DNA of 64,000 bases from Pseudomonas paraglycinae (GTDB lineage: Bacteria > Pseudomonadota > Gammaproteobacteria > Pseudomonadales > Pseudomonadaceae). The notes below the pieces were generated by a model. It was not told the DNA's origin. It saw nothing but the letters and a program-made list of their open reading frames with translations, and did not search any database. Location of the stretch: the NCBI RefSeq assembly GCF_021601625.1, contig NZ_BQHR01000013.1, positions 149,855-213,854 on the forward strand. The letters are read 5' to 3'. Below are positions 1-10,800 of the stretch, piece by piece. The translations under genes and the position numbers were made by a program. Numbering within the stretch: position 1 is the first letter of the stretch; each line of letters starts with the position of its first letter.

Positions 1-3000
1 CCCAGTTGATCCCCAGACGCAGGCAAGCGTCGGCCGGGTTCGGGCGATAGTGAGTGAAGCCGTCGAGCACCCCGCTGGCCGACGCGTAATCCAGATGCCC
101 CGCGCCGCCGAACAGCGCCGACATCGACGAGCAGTACAGGACAAAACCCGGCTTCAGGTGCTCGATCAACCCCTCGACCGCCAGCATGCCGCGAGTCTTA
201 GCGGCCATGGCCTCGGCCATTTGCCGGGCATCACGGTGGCGAATCAGGCTACCCGCACCGACGCCTGCCGCATGAATCACCCCGCTCAGGCGACCGTAAC
301 GAACGGCCAGTTGATCGAGGATCTGCGGCCAGCGTGGCAGGTAGGCAATGTCTGCTTTGATGCAGTCGATCCGCGACGCGTACGCCGCCAATGACTCAGG
401 CAATTGCCCTTGGCGCGAGATCAGCACCACACGGCGCGCGGGTGCCCGTAGCAGGTGTTCACACAAGGTCCGGCCGATGCCACCGCTGCCGCCCAGCACG
501 AGGAATGTTCCATCTTCCGGTAAAAGTGACGTCGTTGCCGGGCCGGTCAACGGCTGAGGTAGCAAGCGTGGCTGCCAGAGGTAACCGTCGCGCACCGCCA
601 TTCGCCGAGGCAACGACGAAGGATCGGCAAGCAACGCTGCCAACTCGCCGGCCTGCGCTTCGAGACGTGGCGACGGCCAGTCCAGCCAGTGGCAACGCAC
701 CGGGTATTCCTGCGGCACCACTTCGGTGATGCCGGCCAGCGCTGCCAATTCGGGACGCTGAACCTCGCCGTCCACCGGACACGCCTGCCATGACATCAAC
801 CACAAGCGCAGACGTGTCGTGCGCGGGGTTTGCCCCCAGGCCTGCATCAGCGCACTGACCGTGTCCAGACAGGCCCACTGCGCCAGATCCAGCGATTGCT
901 CGTTGACCGCGCCCGACACCGCCAGCGGTAAGGCATGCAGCCATTCGAGTTCGCCAAGGTCAGGTTCTGCGATCTCGGCGAGCAACCGGTTCAGGGCTTC
1001 GGTGTCCAGCGGATCAAGCTCGAAACGGTCCGGGCTCAAGCGTTTGAAGCCGTTGCCGGCGCGCACATGAATCACGCGTCGGTATACAGCGTTCAGGCTC
1101 GCCAGCAAGGTCGATTCCGGCGCCTCATGGCTGCACAGAATCAGCACCTCACGGGATCCGGCCGTCGCTGTCGCGCTCAGACGTCGGGTGCGCACCCACT
1201 GCCGCTGGTGAAACCAGTCCGCTAGCGGTTGTCGCTCAAGGGCTGGCGCATCAGGTTCGGCAGCTACAGCGGTTTGGAAACGATACGGCTGAAGATCGAA
1301 CGACGACGGCGGCAAATCCCAGGGCGGCGGTGCCGAGCGCTGCGACCACTGGATATTCGCGCCTTCGTACCAAGCGCCCAGCAGTTCCTGCGGCGATTGA
1401 TCTCGGGCGATCACCTGCGCGCTTGAGACCGTGACTTCCTTGATCGCTGTCGGCTGCAATGGAATGGCCTCACCCGTCCCACAAACCATTGCGAAGCGCC
1501 AGCGCAACTGCCGGCGACCTGACTGCAAGTGCCGCAGCAACGCAGTCTGCTGTTCCGGGTTCGCATGCAGATATTCGCGAATCACCGCGATATCGCGCAG
1601 CAACTCCGCCCGGCTGTGAGCCGAAATCATCAGCAGCGGCAACGTTTCCTCGACACTTTCCTGCGCCGTGGGCGCAGCACCGACGATGACATGCGCATTG
1701 GTCCCGCCAATCCCGAAACTGCTGACACCGGCCAGTCGCCGCCGCCCTTGCGGCCATGGCCGGGACGTGGTCGGCACGTAGAACGGCGAATGTTCCAGAT
1801 CGATCTGCGGGTTGATCCGGCCAAAACCGAGGTTCGGCGGCAGCACGCCATGGAACACCGCAAGGCTGGCGCGAATCAGCCCGACCACCCCCGCCGCCGC
1901 GCCCAAATGACCGATCTGGCTTTTCACCGAAGCCAGCGCGCAATGACCGACCGGCGCATCGCCGAAAGCCTTGGTCAACGCCGCAACCTCGATCGGATCG
2001 CCCAGCAAGGTGCCGGTGCCATGGGCCTCGATGTAGCCGATGTCGGCACCGGTCAACCCGGCCCGACTCAGGGCATCGCGGATGACCGCGCTCTGCCCGG
2101 CCACCGACGGTGCGGTGTAACTCATCTTGGCCCGGCCATCGTTGTTCAACGCCGAGTCCTCGACCAACGCATAGATCCGGTCACCATCGGCCCGCGCCTT
2201 GGCCAACGGTTTGAGCACCACCACGCCGTAACCACTGGCGCCGAGGGTGCCGCTGGCATCGTCGCTGAACGGACGGCACAGACCGTCGGCGGAAAAGATG
2301 TGCTGCGAGCGATGCCGGTAGCCCTCGGTCAGGGTCGGGTCGATCAGCACCCCGGCCGCGAGCATCACGTCACTGTCGCCCTGACGCAGCATCGAACTGG
2401 CCAGGTGCACGGCGATCAGCGAACTGCCGCAAGCGGCCTGCACGCTGAGGGCCGGGCCGTTGAGGTCCAGGTGATACGCGGCTTTGGTCGCCAGAAAATC
2501 CTTGTCGTGATGCAGCGCCAGTTGAAAACCGTCCGGCAGATCGTCTTCGGCGGTTTCGCGCAGCATCTGCTGGAAGTAGGTGGTTTCGCCGCAACTGGCG
2601 ATCAGGCCGATGCGCGGGCCGCCGGTCGAAGGAACGATGGCCGCGTGTTGCAGGGCCTGCACGCACGCCATCAGCAGATGCCGCTGTTGCGGGTCCATCA
2701 GCCGAGCTTCCTGGCGGCTGATGCCGAAGTACTCGGGATCGAAATCGAGCATGCCCGCCAGCTGACTGCGGGCGCCGACCAGCCCGTCATCGGCAGCAAA
2801 GTGCTCGATGCCCAGCCCATTGCCTTGCACCATCGCCCAGAACTCGGACAGGTTCTGCGCCCCGGCCACATTGACCGACATGCCGATGATCGCCATCGGC
2901 TGATGACCATCATCGGTCTGCCGTACACGCTCCGCCACGTCCACAGGCGCGGTCGACAGATGCGCCGCCAGCCGCCGCACCGTGACGTGTTCGAACAGAT

Positions 3001-6000
3001 CGGCCATCGTCACCTTGTGCGGCAGCTCTTCGGCATAACGGCCATGCAAACGCATCAAGCCGAGGCTGGTGGCGCCGGCCTCGAAGAAGGTCTGCTCCGG
3101 CTCGATGTCACGACCGATGACGGCCTGGAACAACTCGCTGAGTTGCCGTTCCAGTGCGGTCAATTGAACAACCGGTGCTGGCGTGCTGCGCCGTTCCAAC
3201 GCCTCGCCCACATTCGGCAAGGCCTTGCGATCGATCTTGCCGCTGGGGGTGCGTGGCCAGCGGTCGATCCGTCGGTATTCATCGATTCGCACATGGGCCG
3301 GCAGCCACCGCGCGACCTGACGATCCAGCGCTTGCGACGTCGCAGGTTGGCCATCGAGTTGCAGCCAGGCGATCAGCCGGGGCGGATCGGCCTGAACCGC
3401 TACCACCGCGTTGACCACTTCCGGCACCTGCATCAGCGCCGCCTCGATCTGCCCCAGTTCCAGACGATGGCCGCTGAGTTTGATCTGCTGATCGTCACGT
3501 CCCAGGTAATGCAGGCAGCCTTGGGCATCGGCCCACGCCAGATCGCCGGTGCGATAGTACAAACAGCCGTCTGCCAGCTCGACAAACCGCGCGGCGTTCA
3601 GCGCAGAATCTGCCAGATAGCAGCGGGCAACCATCGGCCCGGCTACCAACAGATAACCACGACTGCCGATCGGCACCGGGCGGTCGTGCTCATCCACCAG
3701 CAGCAACCGCGCATTGCCGACGGCATGGCCGATCGGTGCGCGCAATGGCCAGTCCCGCGCCACGGGCGGGAGGCGCAAGGCGCTGACCACGTGGGTTTCA
3801 GTCGGGCCATAGTGGTTGAACAATGAAGCTTGCGGCATGCCGCCGAACCAGTTGCGCAGCGCGTCGGTGCAGAGCAGTTGCTCGCCGGCCGTGATCACTT
3901 CACGCAACGCCGACGGGTAAATGCCCCGGTTCAAGGCGGTTTGCGCCAGATGCTGCAAGGCCACGTATGGCAGGAACAGGCGCTCGATCCGCGCCTCGAC
4001 CATGTAATCCAGCAACGCCTCGGCATCCTGACGCCAGCGCGGAGTGATCAGGTGATAACAACCGCCGCCGCACAGGGTGCTGAAAATCTCCTGGAACGAC
4101 ACATCGAACGACAGCATCGAGAACTGCAGGGTCACCGCTTTCGCCGGCAACTGCCCTTCGGTGCGCTGCCATTGCAGCAGGTTGCACAGGGTGCGCTCGG
4201 ACACTTGCACACCTTTGGGCGTGCCGGTGGATCCGGAGGTGAACAGCGTGTACAGCGGCCGCTCGCCGGCGTGGCGCGGACGCTCGAACGCTTCGGCATC
4301 GGCGTGAAGATCGATCCGATGCGTGGCGAATCGCCCGGCGTTCAGGTCGTCGAGTGCGGCCGCCGTCGTGTCGCTGAACAGCACACAGTGCGGTTGCGCC
4401 TGCTCCAGCACCTGACGCTGGATCGCCACCGGATAAGCAGGATCCAGCGGCACGGCGGTCAGGTTGAGTTTGGCCAGCGCCAGCAAGGCGACGATATGTT
4501 CCACCGAGGCATCGAGGAACAGCACGACATGCAGCGGCGGGTTCCCGGCTGGAAATGGATGTCGCTCGATCAGAGTCGCCGCCAGAGCATCGGCCAGCGT
4601 ATTCAGTTCGCTGTAGGTGAGGCGGTGCTGTCCCTGAACAAGCGCAACCGCCTCAGGCGTGCAATGCACTTGATGCTCGAACCCATCCGCCAATGTGTTG
4701 AACGGCAGCGCAATCTGCGGACCTTCGCTGGCCGGTGGCAGGTTGCGTCGATACGGACTGAGCAAATCGTTGAGATTGGCCGCCGGAGTTTCCAGCAACA
4801 AATCCAGACCACGGCGGAACAATGCGTTCACCGCCCGCATCTGTTCGGCATCGAAATAGCTGCACTGATATTCCCACCAGCATTCCAGTTGCGAACCGCT
4901 GCCCACCATCAACAACGTCAGCGGGCACTTGGCGTGCAATTGCTGGTTGAATGCCAGCGTGGCGCGCAGGTTCGAGTCGGCCAACGCGGCGTAATCGGTG
5001 TTTTCCAGCACGAACATGAAATCGAACAGCAAGGGGCTCGACGACAGCCGCAGGTCTTCCACCAGATCCGCCAGCGCCACGTCCTGCAACGCCAGCACTT
5101 CGCGCACAGTGGCGGTCTGCTTGCGCAACTGCTCACTCAGGGGCAATGGGTTTTCAACGGCGGTGGGGATCAGCACGGTGTTGGCAAACATGCCGACGGT
5201 GTCTTCGAACTCCGCCAGCGGCCGGTTGGACACCGGGCTGGCGATCCGTGGCCGCTCGCACCCGGTCAGGGCGTACAGGCTCCAGGCGAAAACACTGAAC
5301 AGCACTTCGAAACGGGTCAGCCGTTGTTGGGTGCAAAAGCGTTCGAGGGCAGCGCTACGGAGAGTGCCCAAGGGTTCGCGGTGCAACCGGGCGTCCGGGC
5401 TGATTTCGCGCATTGGCATCAATGCAGACGATGGTTCTTCCTGACGGCGGTGCAATTCGGCGAGGGCGCGGCGCTGGTCGCGATAATGCGGATCGACGCT
5501 CCACTGGCGCTGCCACTGGCCAAACTCCAGCGTTGTCAACCGGGCGGCCGGTTGCGGGCTGTCGCGGCCTTGCAGGACATCGGCGTAAAGCTGCGCCAGG
5601 TCGTCGAACAGCAGGTTCACCGACCAGCCATCGACGATGATGTGATGCAAGTTCAGCAACAACCGGCAGCTGCCATCGGCGAACGGCAACAGCCAGGCCT
5701 GAAACAGGTTGGGCGTGGTCAGGTCGAACGGCGCGGCGAACACCAGTTCTGCGAAGGCCTGCCAGTTGTCCTCGGTGAAATGCCCGACCGCGAAGGTTCG
5801 ACAGGTCGGCCCCTGCTCGGCAATTACTTGATCGAGTCCGTCGCTACCGGGTGCAAAAGCCGTGCGCAATCCAGGATGACGCTGTACCAGTCGCCCGACG
5901 GCTTCGGAAAGTGCGGCGACTTCGACACCCGCCGCCAGTTGTAGAATCAGCGGCACGCTATAAGCCGTTGAGGTCGGCGAGCGTTGTTGCAACAGCCACA

Positions 6001-7843
6001 AACGGCGCTGCTCTGCGGTGGCCGGCAGGCGTTTGGCGCTGCTGATCGGGGGCGCAGGTGGGTAGATCGAATCGCCGTTCGTTTCACCGGTCAGTTGTTC
6101 GGCCAGTGACGAGAAAGGCTCGTTGAGCAACGTGTCGAGAGCGATCTCGCGCTGCCAACGAACACGAATCGCCGAGCGCAGGCGCATGGCCTTGAGCGAA
6201 TCGCCGCCGCTGCCGAGCCAGTCATCCTGCGCACTCAGGGCCGGTTGGCCGAGCAGCGAACGGGCTTGTTTCAGCATCCAGTTCAAGGCAGGCGAAGCAG
6301 CGCCATCGTCAACGGCATCCATCACTGGATGCCACGGACTCAGCCCTTGGGCCAGCAAGCCATCACGGTCGATTTTGCCATTGGCCGTCAGCGGCAGGCG
6401 CTCCAGCAGAAACAACTGATGCGGCCGCATATACGGCGCCAGTTGCGCTCGCAGATGGTTTTCGAATTTGTGATAGTCCAGATCCCTGCGAGGCACGATG
6501 AACGCCAGCAACTGATGATCTTCAGCCGCCTGCCGCCGTGTGCAGACGTACACCTGCGCCACACCCGGATACTCCAGCATCCGTTGCTCCACCTCCCCCG
6601 GCTCGATCCGGAAGCCGCGAATCTTCACTTGCCGGTCGACCCGCCCCAGGTACTCGATCAAGCCTTCGGCATTGCACCGCACCAGATCACCGGTGCGGTA
6701 ATGCACCTGCGCACCACCGTCGAGGTCGGGCAAACGAACGAACTGGCGGGCAGTTTCTTCGGGCCGGTTGCGATAGCCCCGAGCGACACCGCTGCCACTC
6801 AAATACAGCTCGCCCACCTCGCCCGGCGGCACCGGCCGTTGCTGCTCATCCAGCACCAACACACCGGTATCCGGCAACGGTCGGCCAATCGGCGCCGAGT
6901 CGCCGGCAAAGTCGCGGCTGATCGGCCAGCACAGGGCAAATGTGGTGCATTCGGTGGGGCCGTAGACGTTGAAAATCCGGCAGCGGCTCTCAGGATTGTC
7001 CCGATACCAACCACGAACAGCGGCGGCACTGATCTGCTCACCGCCAATCAGCACCTGACGCACGCTGGAAAAACACGACGGCCACTCTGCAATCAACGTG
7101 TTGAACAGCGACACCGTCATGAACAGGTTGTCGACCTGCGTCCGCTCCAGCACCTCGGCCAGTCGACGCGCATCCAGCACGTCATCGTCGGCGATCATCA
7201 CGCAGCAACCGCCGTTGAGCAGCGGCGCCCACAGCTCGAAACTGCACGCATCGAACGCCGGGTTGGACAGGCAGGCAAACCGGTCCGTCGGGCGAATCTC
7301 GATATAGCCGTCGCTGTGCGCCAGCCGCAGCAAGCCGCGTTCACCCACCTCGACCGCTTTCGGCGTGCCGGTGGTGCCCGAGGTGTAGAACAGGAACATC
7401 ACCTCGGCGAAGTCTTCGGCCAGTGTTTGCGGCGGAGCGTCCGGCTGATCGAGCAAGGCCTCGACGCTGGTTTGCCACAGTGAAGGCGACCACAGCGGTT
7501 CTTCGTCCAGGGTAATCAGGCCGACACACGCCGCATCCGCCAGCATTAGCTCCCGACGTTGGCGCGGGCTGGCGCGATCCAGCGGCACCACCACCGCACC
7601 GACTTCCAGGGTGCCGATAATCGCCGCCAACCATTGCCAGCAACGCGGCATGCACAATGCCAGCGACTGGCCGGGTTCGACACCGCGCGCCAGCAACCCT
7701 CGGGCAATGCGTTCGCTGGCGCTGGCCAGTTCGGCGTAAGTCAGCGTAACCGACTGATCGATCACCGCCGGGGCTTGCGGATTACGCGCCACTTGCTCGG
7801 CAAAACGCGCAAGCAATGGCAAGTCTTTGGACGCACTCATCAT
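1..7843 (-). CDS. Hybrid NRPS-PKS, A-PCP-C-A-PCP-KS-KR (partial, runs off left edge)
   Basis: This is the third assembly-line gene of the operon; 2614 codons are visible with no stop before base 1. Domains by residue: adenylation (A) about 20-510, PCP with GGDS near 543, condensation with HHIIVDG near 735, second A about 1030-1530, PCP with GATSL near 1588, ketosynthase (KS) about 1650-2050 (Cys in AACGSS near 1805, HGTGT, KSQIGH), linker, ketoreductase (KR) with GGSGGIG near 2450 and the Ser/Tyr pair SMS/LDYAS. I read pocket codes DAFFLGVTF (Ile/Val-like) and DVQFIAHVV (proline). No acyltransferase lies between KS and KR, so malonyl loading in trans is likely. There is no N-terminal condensation domain, so this looks like a starter protein. 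Its ATG overlaps the upstream stop as ATGA; a second ATG at 7840 sits better behind AGGAGG. Product: probably Ile/Val-Pro extended by a reduced C2 unit. Confidence 0.9.
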   Translation of the reverse strand, partial: MMSASKDLPLLARFAEQVARNPQAPAVIDQSVTLTYAELASASERIARGLLARGVEPGQSLALCMPRCWQWLAAIIGTLEVGAVVVPLDRASPRQRRELMLADAACVGLITLDEEPLWSPSLWQTSVEALLDQPDAPPQTLAEDFAEVMFLFYTSGTTGTPKAVEVGERGLLRLAHSDGYIEIRPTDRFACLSNPAFDACSFELWAPLLNGGCCVMIADDDVLDARRLAEVLERTQVDNLFMTVSLFNTLIAEWPSCFSSVRQVLIGGEQISAAAVRGWYRDNPESRCRIFNVYGPTECTTFALCWPISRDFAGDSAPIGRPLPDTGVLVLDEQQRPVPPGEVGELYLSGSGVARGYRNRPEETARQFVRLPDLDGGAQVHYRTGDLVRCNAEGLIEYLGRVDRQVKIRGFRIEPGEVEQRMLEYPGVAQVYVCTRRQAAEDHQLLAFIVPRRDLDYHKFENHLRAQLAPYMRPHQLFLLERLPLTANGKIDRDGLLAQGLSPWHPVMDAVDDGAASPALNWMLKQARSLLGQPALSAQDDWLGSGGDSLKAMRLRSAIRVRWQREIALDTLLNEPFSSLAEQLTGETNGDSIYPPAPPISSAKRLPATAEQRRLWLLQQRSPTSTAYSVPLILQLAAGVEVAALSEAVGRLVQRHPGLRTAFAPGSDGLDQVIAEQGPTCRTFAVGHFTEDNWQAFAELVFAAPFDLTTPNLFQAWLLPFADGSCRLLLNLHHIIVDGWSVNLLFDDLAQLYADVLQGRDSPQPAARLTTLEFGQWQRQWSVDPHYRDQRRALAELHRRQEEPSSALMPMREISPDARLHREPLGTLRSAALERFCTQQRLTRFEVLFSVFAWSLYALTGCERPRIASPVSNRPLAEFEDTVGMFANTVLIPTAVENPLPLSEQLRKQTATVREVLALQDVALADLVEDLRLSSSPLLFDFMFVLENTDYAALADSNLRATLAFNQQLHAKCPLTLLMVGSGSQLECWWEYQCSYFDAEQMRAVNALFRRGLDLLLETPAANLNDLLSPYRRNLPPASEGPQIALPFNTLADGFEHQVHCTPEAVALVQGQHRLTYSELNTLADALAATLIERHPFPAGNPPLHVVLFLDASVEHIVALLALAKLNLTAVPLDPAYPVAIQRQVLEQAQPHCVLFSDTTAAALDDLNAGRFATHRIDLHADAEAFERPRHAGERPLYTLFTSGSTGTPKGVQVSERTLCNLLQWQRTEGQLPAKAVTLQFSMLSFDVSFQEIFSTLCGGGCYHLITPRWRQDAEALLDYMVEARIERLFLPYVALQHLAQTALNRGIYPSALREVITAGEQLLCTDALRNWFGGMPQASLFNHYGPTETHVVSALRLPPVARDWPLRAPIGHAVGNARLLLVDEHDRPVPIGSRGYLLVAGPMVARCYLADSALNAARFVELADGCLYYRTGDLAWADAQGCLHYLGRDDQQIKLSGHRLELGQIEAALMQVPEVVNAVVAVQADPPRLIAWLQLDGQPATSQALDRQVARWLPAHVRIDEYRRIDRWPRTPSGKIDRKALPNVGEALERRSTPAPVVQLTALERQLSELFQAVIGRDIEPEQTFFEAGATSLGLMRLHGRYAEELPHKVTMADLFEHVTVRRLAAHLSTAPVDVAERVRQTDDGHQPMAIIGMSVNVAGAQNLSEFWAMVQGNGLGIEHFAADDGLVGARSQLAGMLDFDPEYFGISRQEARLMDPQQRHLLMACVQALQHAAIVPSTGGPRIGLIASCGETTYFQQMLRETAEDDLPDGFQLALHHDKDFLATKAAYHLDLNGPALSVQAACGSSLIAVHLASSMLRQGDSDVMLAAGVLIDPTLTEGYRHRSQHIFSADGLCRPFSDDASGTLGASGYGVVVLKPLAKARADGDRIYALVEDSALNNDGRAKMSYTAPSVAGQSAVIRDALSRAGLTGADIGYIEAHGTGTLLGDPIEVAALTKAFGDAPVGHCALASVKSQIGHLGAAAGVVGLIRASLAVFHGVLPPNLGFGRINPQIDLEHSPFYVPTTSRPWPQGRRRLAGVSSFGIGGTNAHVIVGAAPTAQESVEETLPLLMISAHSRAELLRDIAVIREYLHANPEQQTALLRHLQSGRRQLRWRFAMVCGTGEAIPLQPTAIKEVTVSSAQVIARDQSPQELLGAWYEGANIQWSQRSAPPPWDLPPSSFDLQPYRFQTAVAAEPDAPALERQPLADWFHQRQWVRTRRLSATATAGSREVLILCSHEAPESTLLASLNAVYRRVIHVRAGNGFKRLSPDRFELDPLDTEALNRLLAEIAEPDLGELEWLHALPLAVSGAVNEQSLDLAQWACLDTVSALMQAWGQTPRTTRLRLWLMSWQACPVDGEVQRPELAALAGITEVVPQEYPVRCHWLDWPSPRLEAQAGELAALLADPSSLPRRMAVRDGYLWQPRLLPQPLTGPATTSLLPEDGTFLVLGGSGGIGRTLCEHLLRAPARRVVLISRQGQLPESLAAYASRIDCIKADIAYLPRWPQILDQLAVRYGRLSGVIHAAGVGAGSLIRHRDARQMAEAMAAKTRGMLAVEGLIEHLKPGFVLYCSSMSALFGGAGHLDYASASGVLDGFTHYRPNPADACLRLGINW

Positions 7844-10800
7844 TTCGCCTCCTGCGCGTCGAAGCGTTGCAGCTCCCGACGGATGATTTGCGAGACCCGA
7901 TGGATTTCCGCGCTTTCGAGCATGTCCCAGTGCCCGCCGCTGACCAGTTTCGCCAGATAACCGCGGCCTGCGCGGCGACGCCAGAAGGCGCGCAGTTCAT
8001 GCAACTGATGGCGGCTGAAATCTTCCCGCGCCTGAATCAGCACCACGCGACCGCCGCGCGGCGCGCACTCATAGGCGGCCATGGCCAGCCGGTTGTGGTT
8101 GTAGATGTTGAAGTAGCGTTCGACCTGGGCGTCTTCGATGCCGGGGTACATGCCGTTGAAGCGCACCAGTTTGTCGCGGAACTCGGCCATGTCCACGGTG
8201 CCGATCTGCTCGCGGAAACCCGGATCGTCGCTGCCCTGAGTGTCGAGCAGCACCACCGTCACCTGACGATGCCCGGTCGCCGTCAATCGCCGCGCCATTT
8301 CATAGGCCACCAGACCACCGAACGACAGCCCGGTAAGAATCAGCGGTTGCTGCGTCAGCGGTTCAATTTGGCACAAGTAAGCCTCGGCCATCGCTTCGAC
8401 CGTCGGTTCGGTGCTTTCCCCCGGATTCAGCCCCGGCGATTGCACCCCGTACACGCCGGTTTCATCCGGCAGGACTTTGGCCAGCGACAGGTAACAGAAC
8501 GCCGTGCCGCCCGCCGGGTGAATGCACACCACGTTGTGCTGGCCGCTGCCGCGACGGAATTCGATCAGGTTGCTCTGGGCCAGCGCCGGATTGGCTCCAA
8601 CCCGCAGCCAGCCGCCCAGCGCTTCGATGGTCGGGTAGCTGAGTACCACGCGCACCGGCACTTCGACTGCAAACTGCTGGCTGATTTCATGGGCCATTTT
8701 GATCGCGGCGATCGAAGTGCCGCCGACATTGAAGAAGTTGTCACGAATGCCGATCTGCGGCGCCAGCAACAGGCTTTTCCAGATCTGGTACAGCGCCAGT
8801 TCGATGTGGTCGCGCGGGCTGCTCAGGTTGACCTGACGGTTGACCATTTCTTCGTCCGCCAACGCGGTCAGCGCGGCGCGATCAACCTTGCCATTGGCAG
8901 TCAGCGGCAAGGCGTCGAGCCACAGATAGCTGCCGGGGATCACCGCCCTGGGCAGTGTCGTCGCCAGATGGGCGTGCACCGCTGCTTCGTCCACGGGCTC
9001 TGCCACCACGCAACAAGCCACCAGCCGCTGATCCTGCGCCGCTTCGCCGACCATCAGCACCACGGCGCTGCGGATACCCGGAAACGCTTCGAGCCGGGCT
9101 TCGATTTCGCCCAGTTCCAGACGCACGCCGCGCAACTTGACCTGAAAATCGTTGCGACCGAGAAACTCCAGCTGACCGTCCGGGCGATAACGCGCCAGAT
9201 CGCCGCTGCGATAGAGCCGGTCTCCCGCCACAAACGGGTTGTCGATAAAGCGCTCGGCACTCAGTTGCGCCAGCCCCAGATAACCCCGAGCGACGCCAAC
9301 GCCGCCAATGTGCAGATGCCCGGTCACGCCCACCGGCACCGGCTCATCGCGGTCATCAAGAACATAAAATCGGTTGTTGGAAATCGGCCGGCCGATCGGC
9401 AATTGCCGGGCCGGCACCTCGGCGCCGGGCTCCAGGGTCCAGATGCTATTGATCACCGTGGTTTCGGTCGGGCCGTAAACGTTGTGCAGCCGTGCATGGG
9501 GCAGATGCTCCTGAAAGCGCCGCGCCAGGGCTGGCGGCAGTTCACCGCCGCCGCTGAACACATCGGTCAGCGACGTACACTGGCTGACCTCGTCGACCTC
9601 CAGAAACAGCTGCAACATCGCTGGCACGAACACCAGCGCCGTGACCTGCTGCTCGCGCACCTCGCGGGCCAGATACGCCGGTTCGTAATGCCCGCCGGGC
9701 CGCGCGATCACCAGCCGTCCGCCGGTTGCCAGCGGCCAGAAGGTCTCCCACGCCGAGGCATCGAAACCGAACGGGATCTTGTGCAACATCGCCCCCGCCT
9801 CGCCGCAGACCTGCAAACACCACAGCAGCAGATTGCTCAAGCCACGATGCGCGACCATTGCGCCCTTGGGCAAGCCGGTGGTGCCGGAGGTGTAGATTAC
9901 GTAGGCGAGATGGTCAGGAGTGACGCCGACATTGCGTGGGTCGAGATTGTCCGCCGGCAACGACGCCCAGCTCGCGGCATCTTGTTCGAGGTCGAGGATC
10001 GGCGCTTCCCAGGTCGAGCCTTGCACGGCTTGGCGCAAGATTGCGTGCGCCGAGCCAAGGGTCAGCAACACCGCCGGCGTGCTGTCGCCGAGCATATGGC
10101 TCAGGCGTCCCAATGGATAATCCGGATCCAGCGGCACATAGGCGCCACCGGCCTTGAGCACCGCCAGCAGCGCCACCGGCAATTCCAGCGAACGCTCGAT
10201 ACACACCGCCACGCGCACATCCGGGCCGACGCCCAAGGTGCGCAGATGCCGCGCCAGTCGGTTGGCCCGGGCATTGAGTTCGGCGTAGCTCAAGGATTCG
10301 CCCTCGAATACCACCGCGCAGGCCTGAGGGTTGCTCGCGGCCTGCGCTTCAACCAGTTGATGCACGCAGGGCACCGCTTGCGTCAGTGGTGCGGTGCGGT
10401 TGAAGTCGACCAGTACCTGCTGACGCTCAGCCTCGTTCATCAACGGCAAGGCATTGATCGGTTGCTTGGCATCAGCAGCGATCTGTTCGAGCAAATGACG
10501 GTAGTGCCCGCTCAGGCGTTGGATGGTTGCGATGTCGTAGAGGTCGGTGTTGTATTCCACCAGCAAGTCCAGCCGCCCTTCCCGCTCGACCCATTCGAAC
10601 GCCAGATCGAACTTGGCCGTGGCACTGCTGGTGCCGTACGGCGCCAGTTCCAGACCGGGCATCTGCACCGCGTTGCCCGGTGTGTTCTGCAGCACCAGCA
10701 TCACCTGGAACAACGGCGAATGGCCGGGATCGCGCTGCGGGTTGACGACCTCGACCACGCGGTCGAACGGCACGTCCTGATGGGCGTGGACGTCGAGCAT

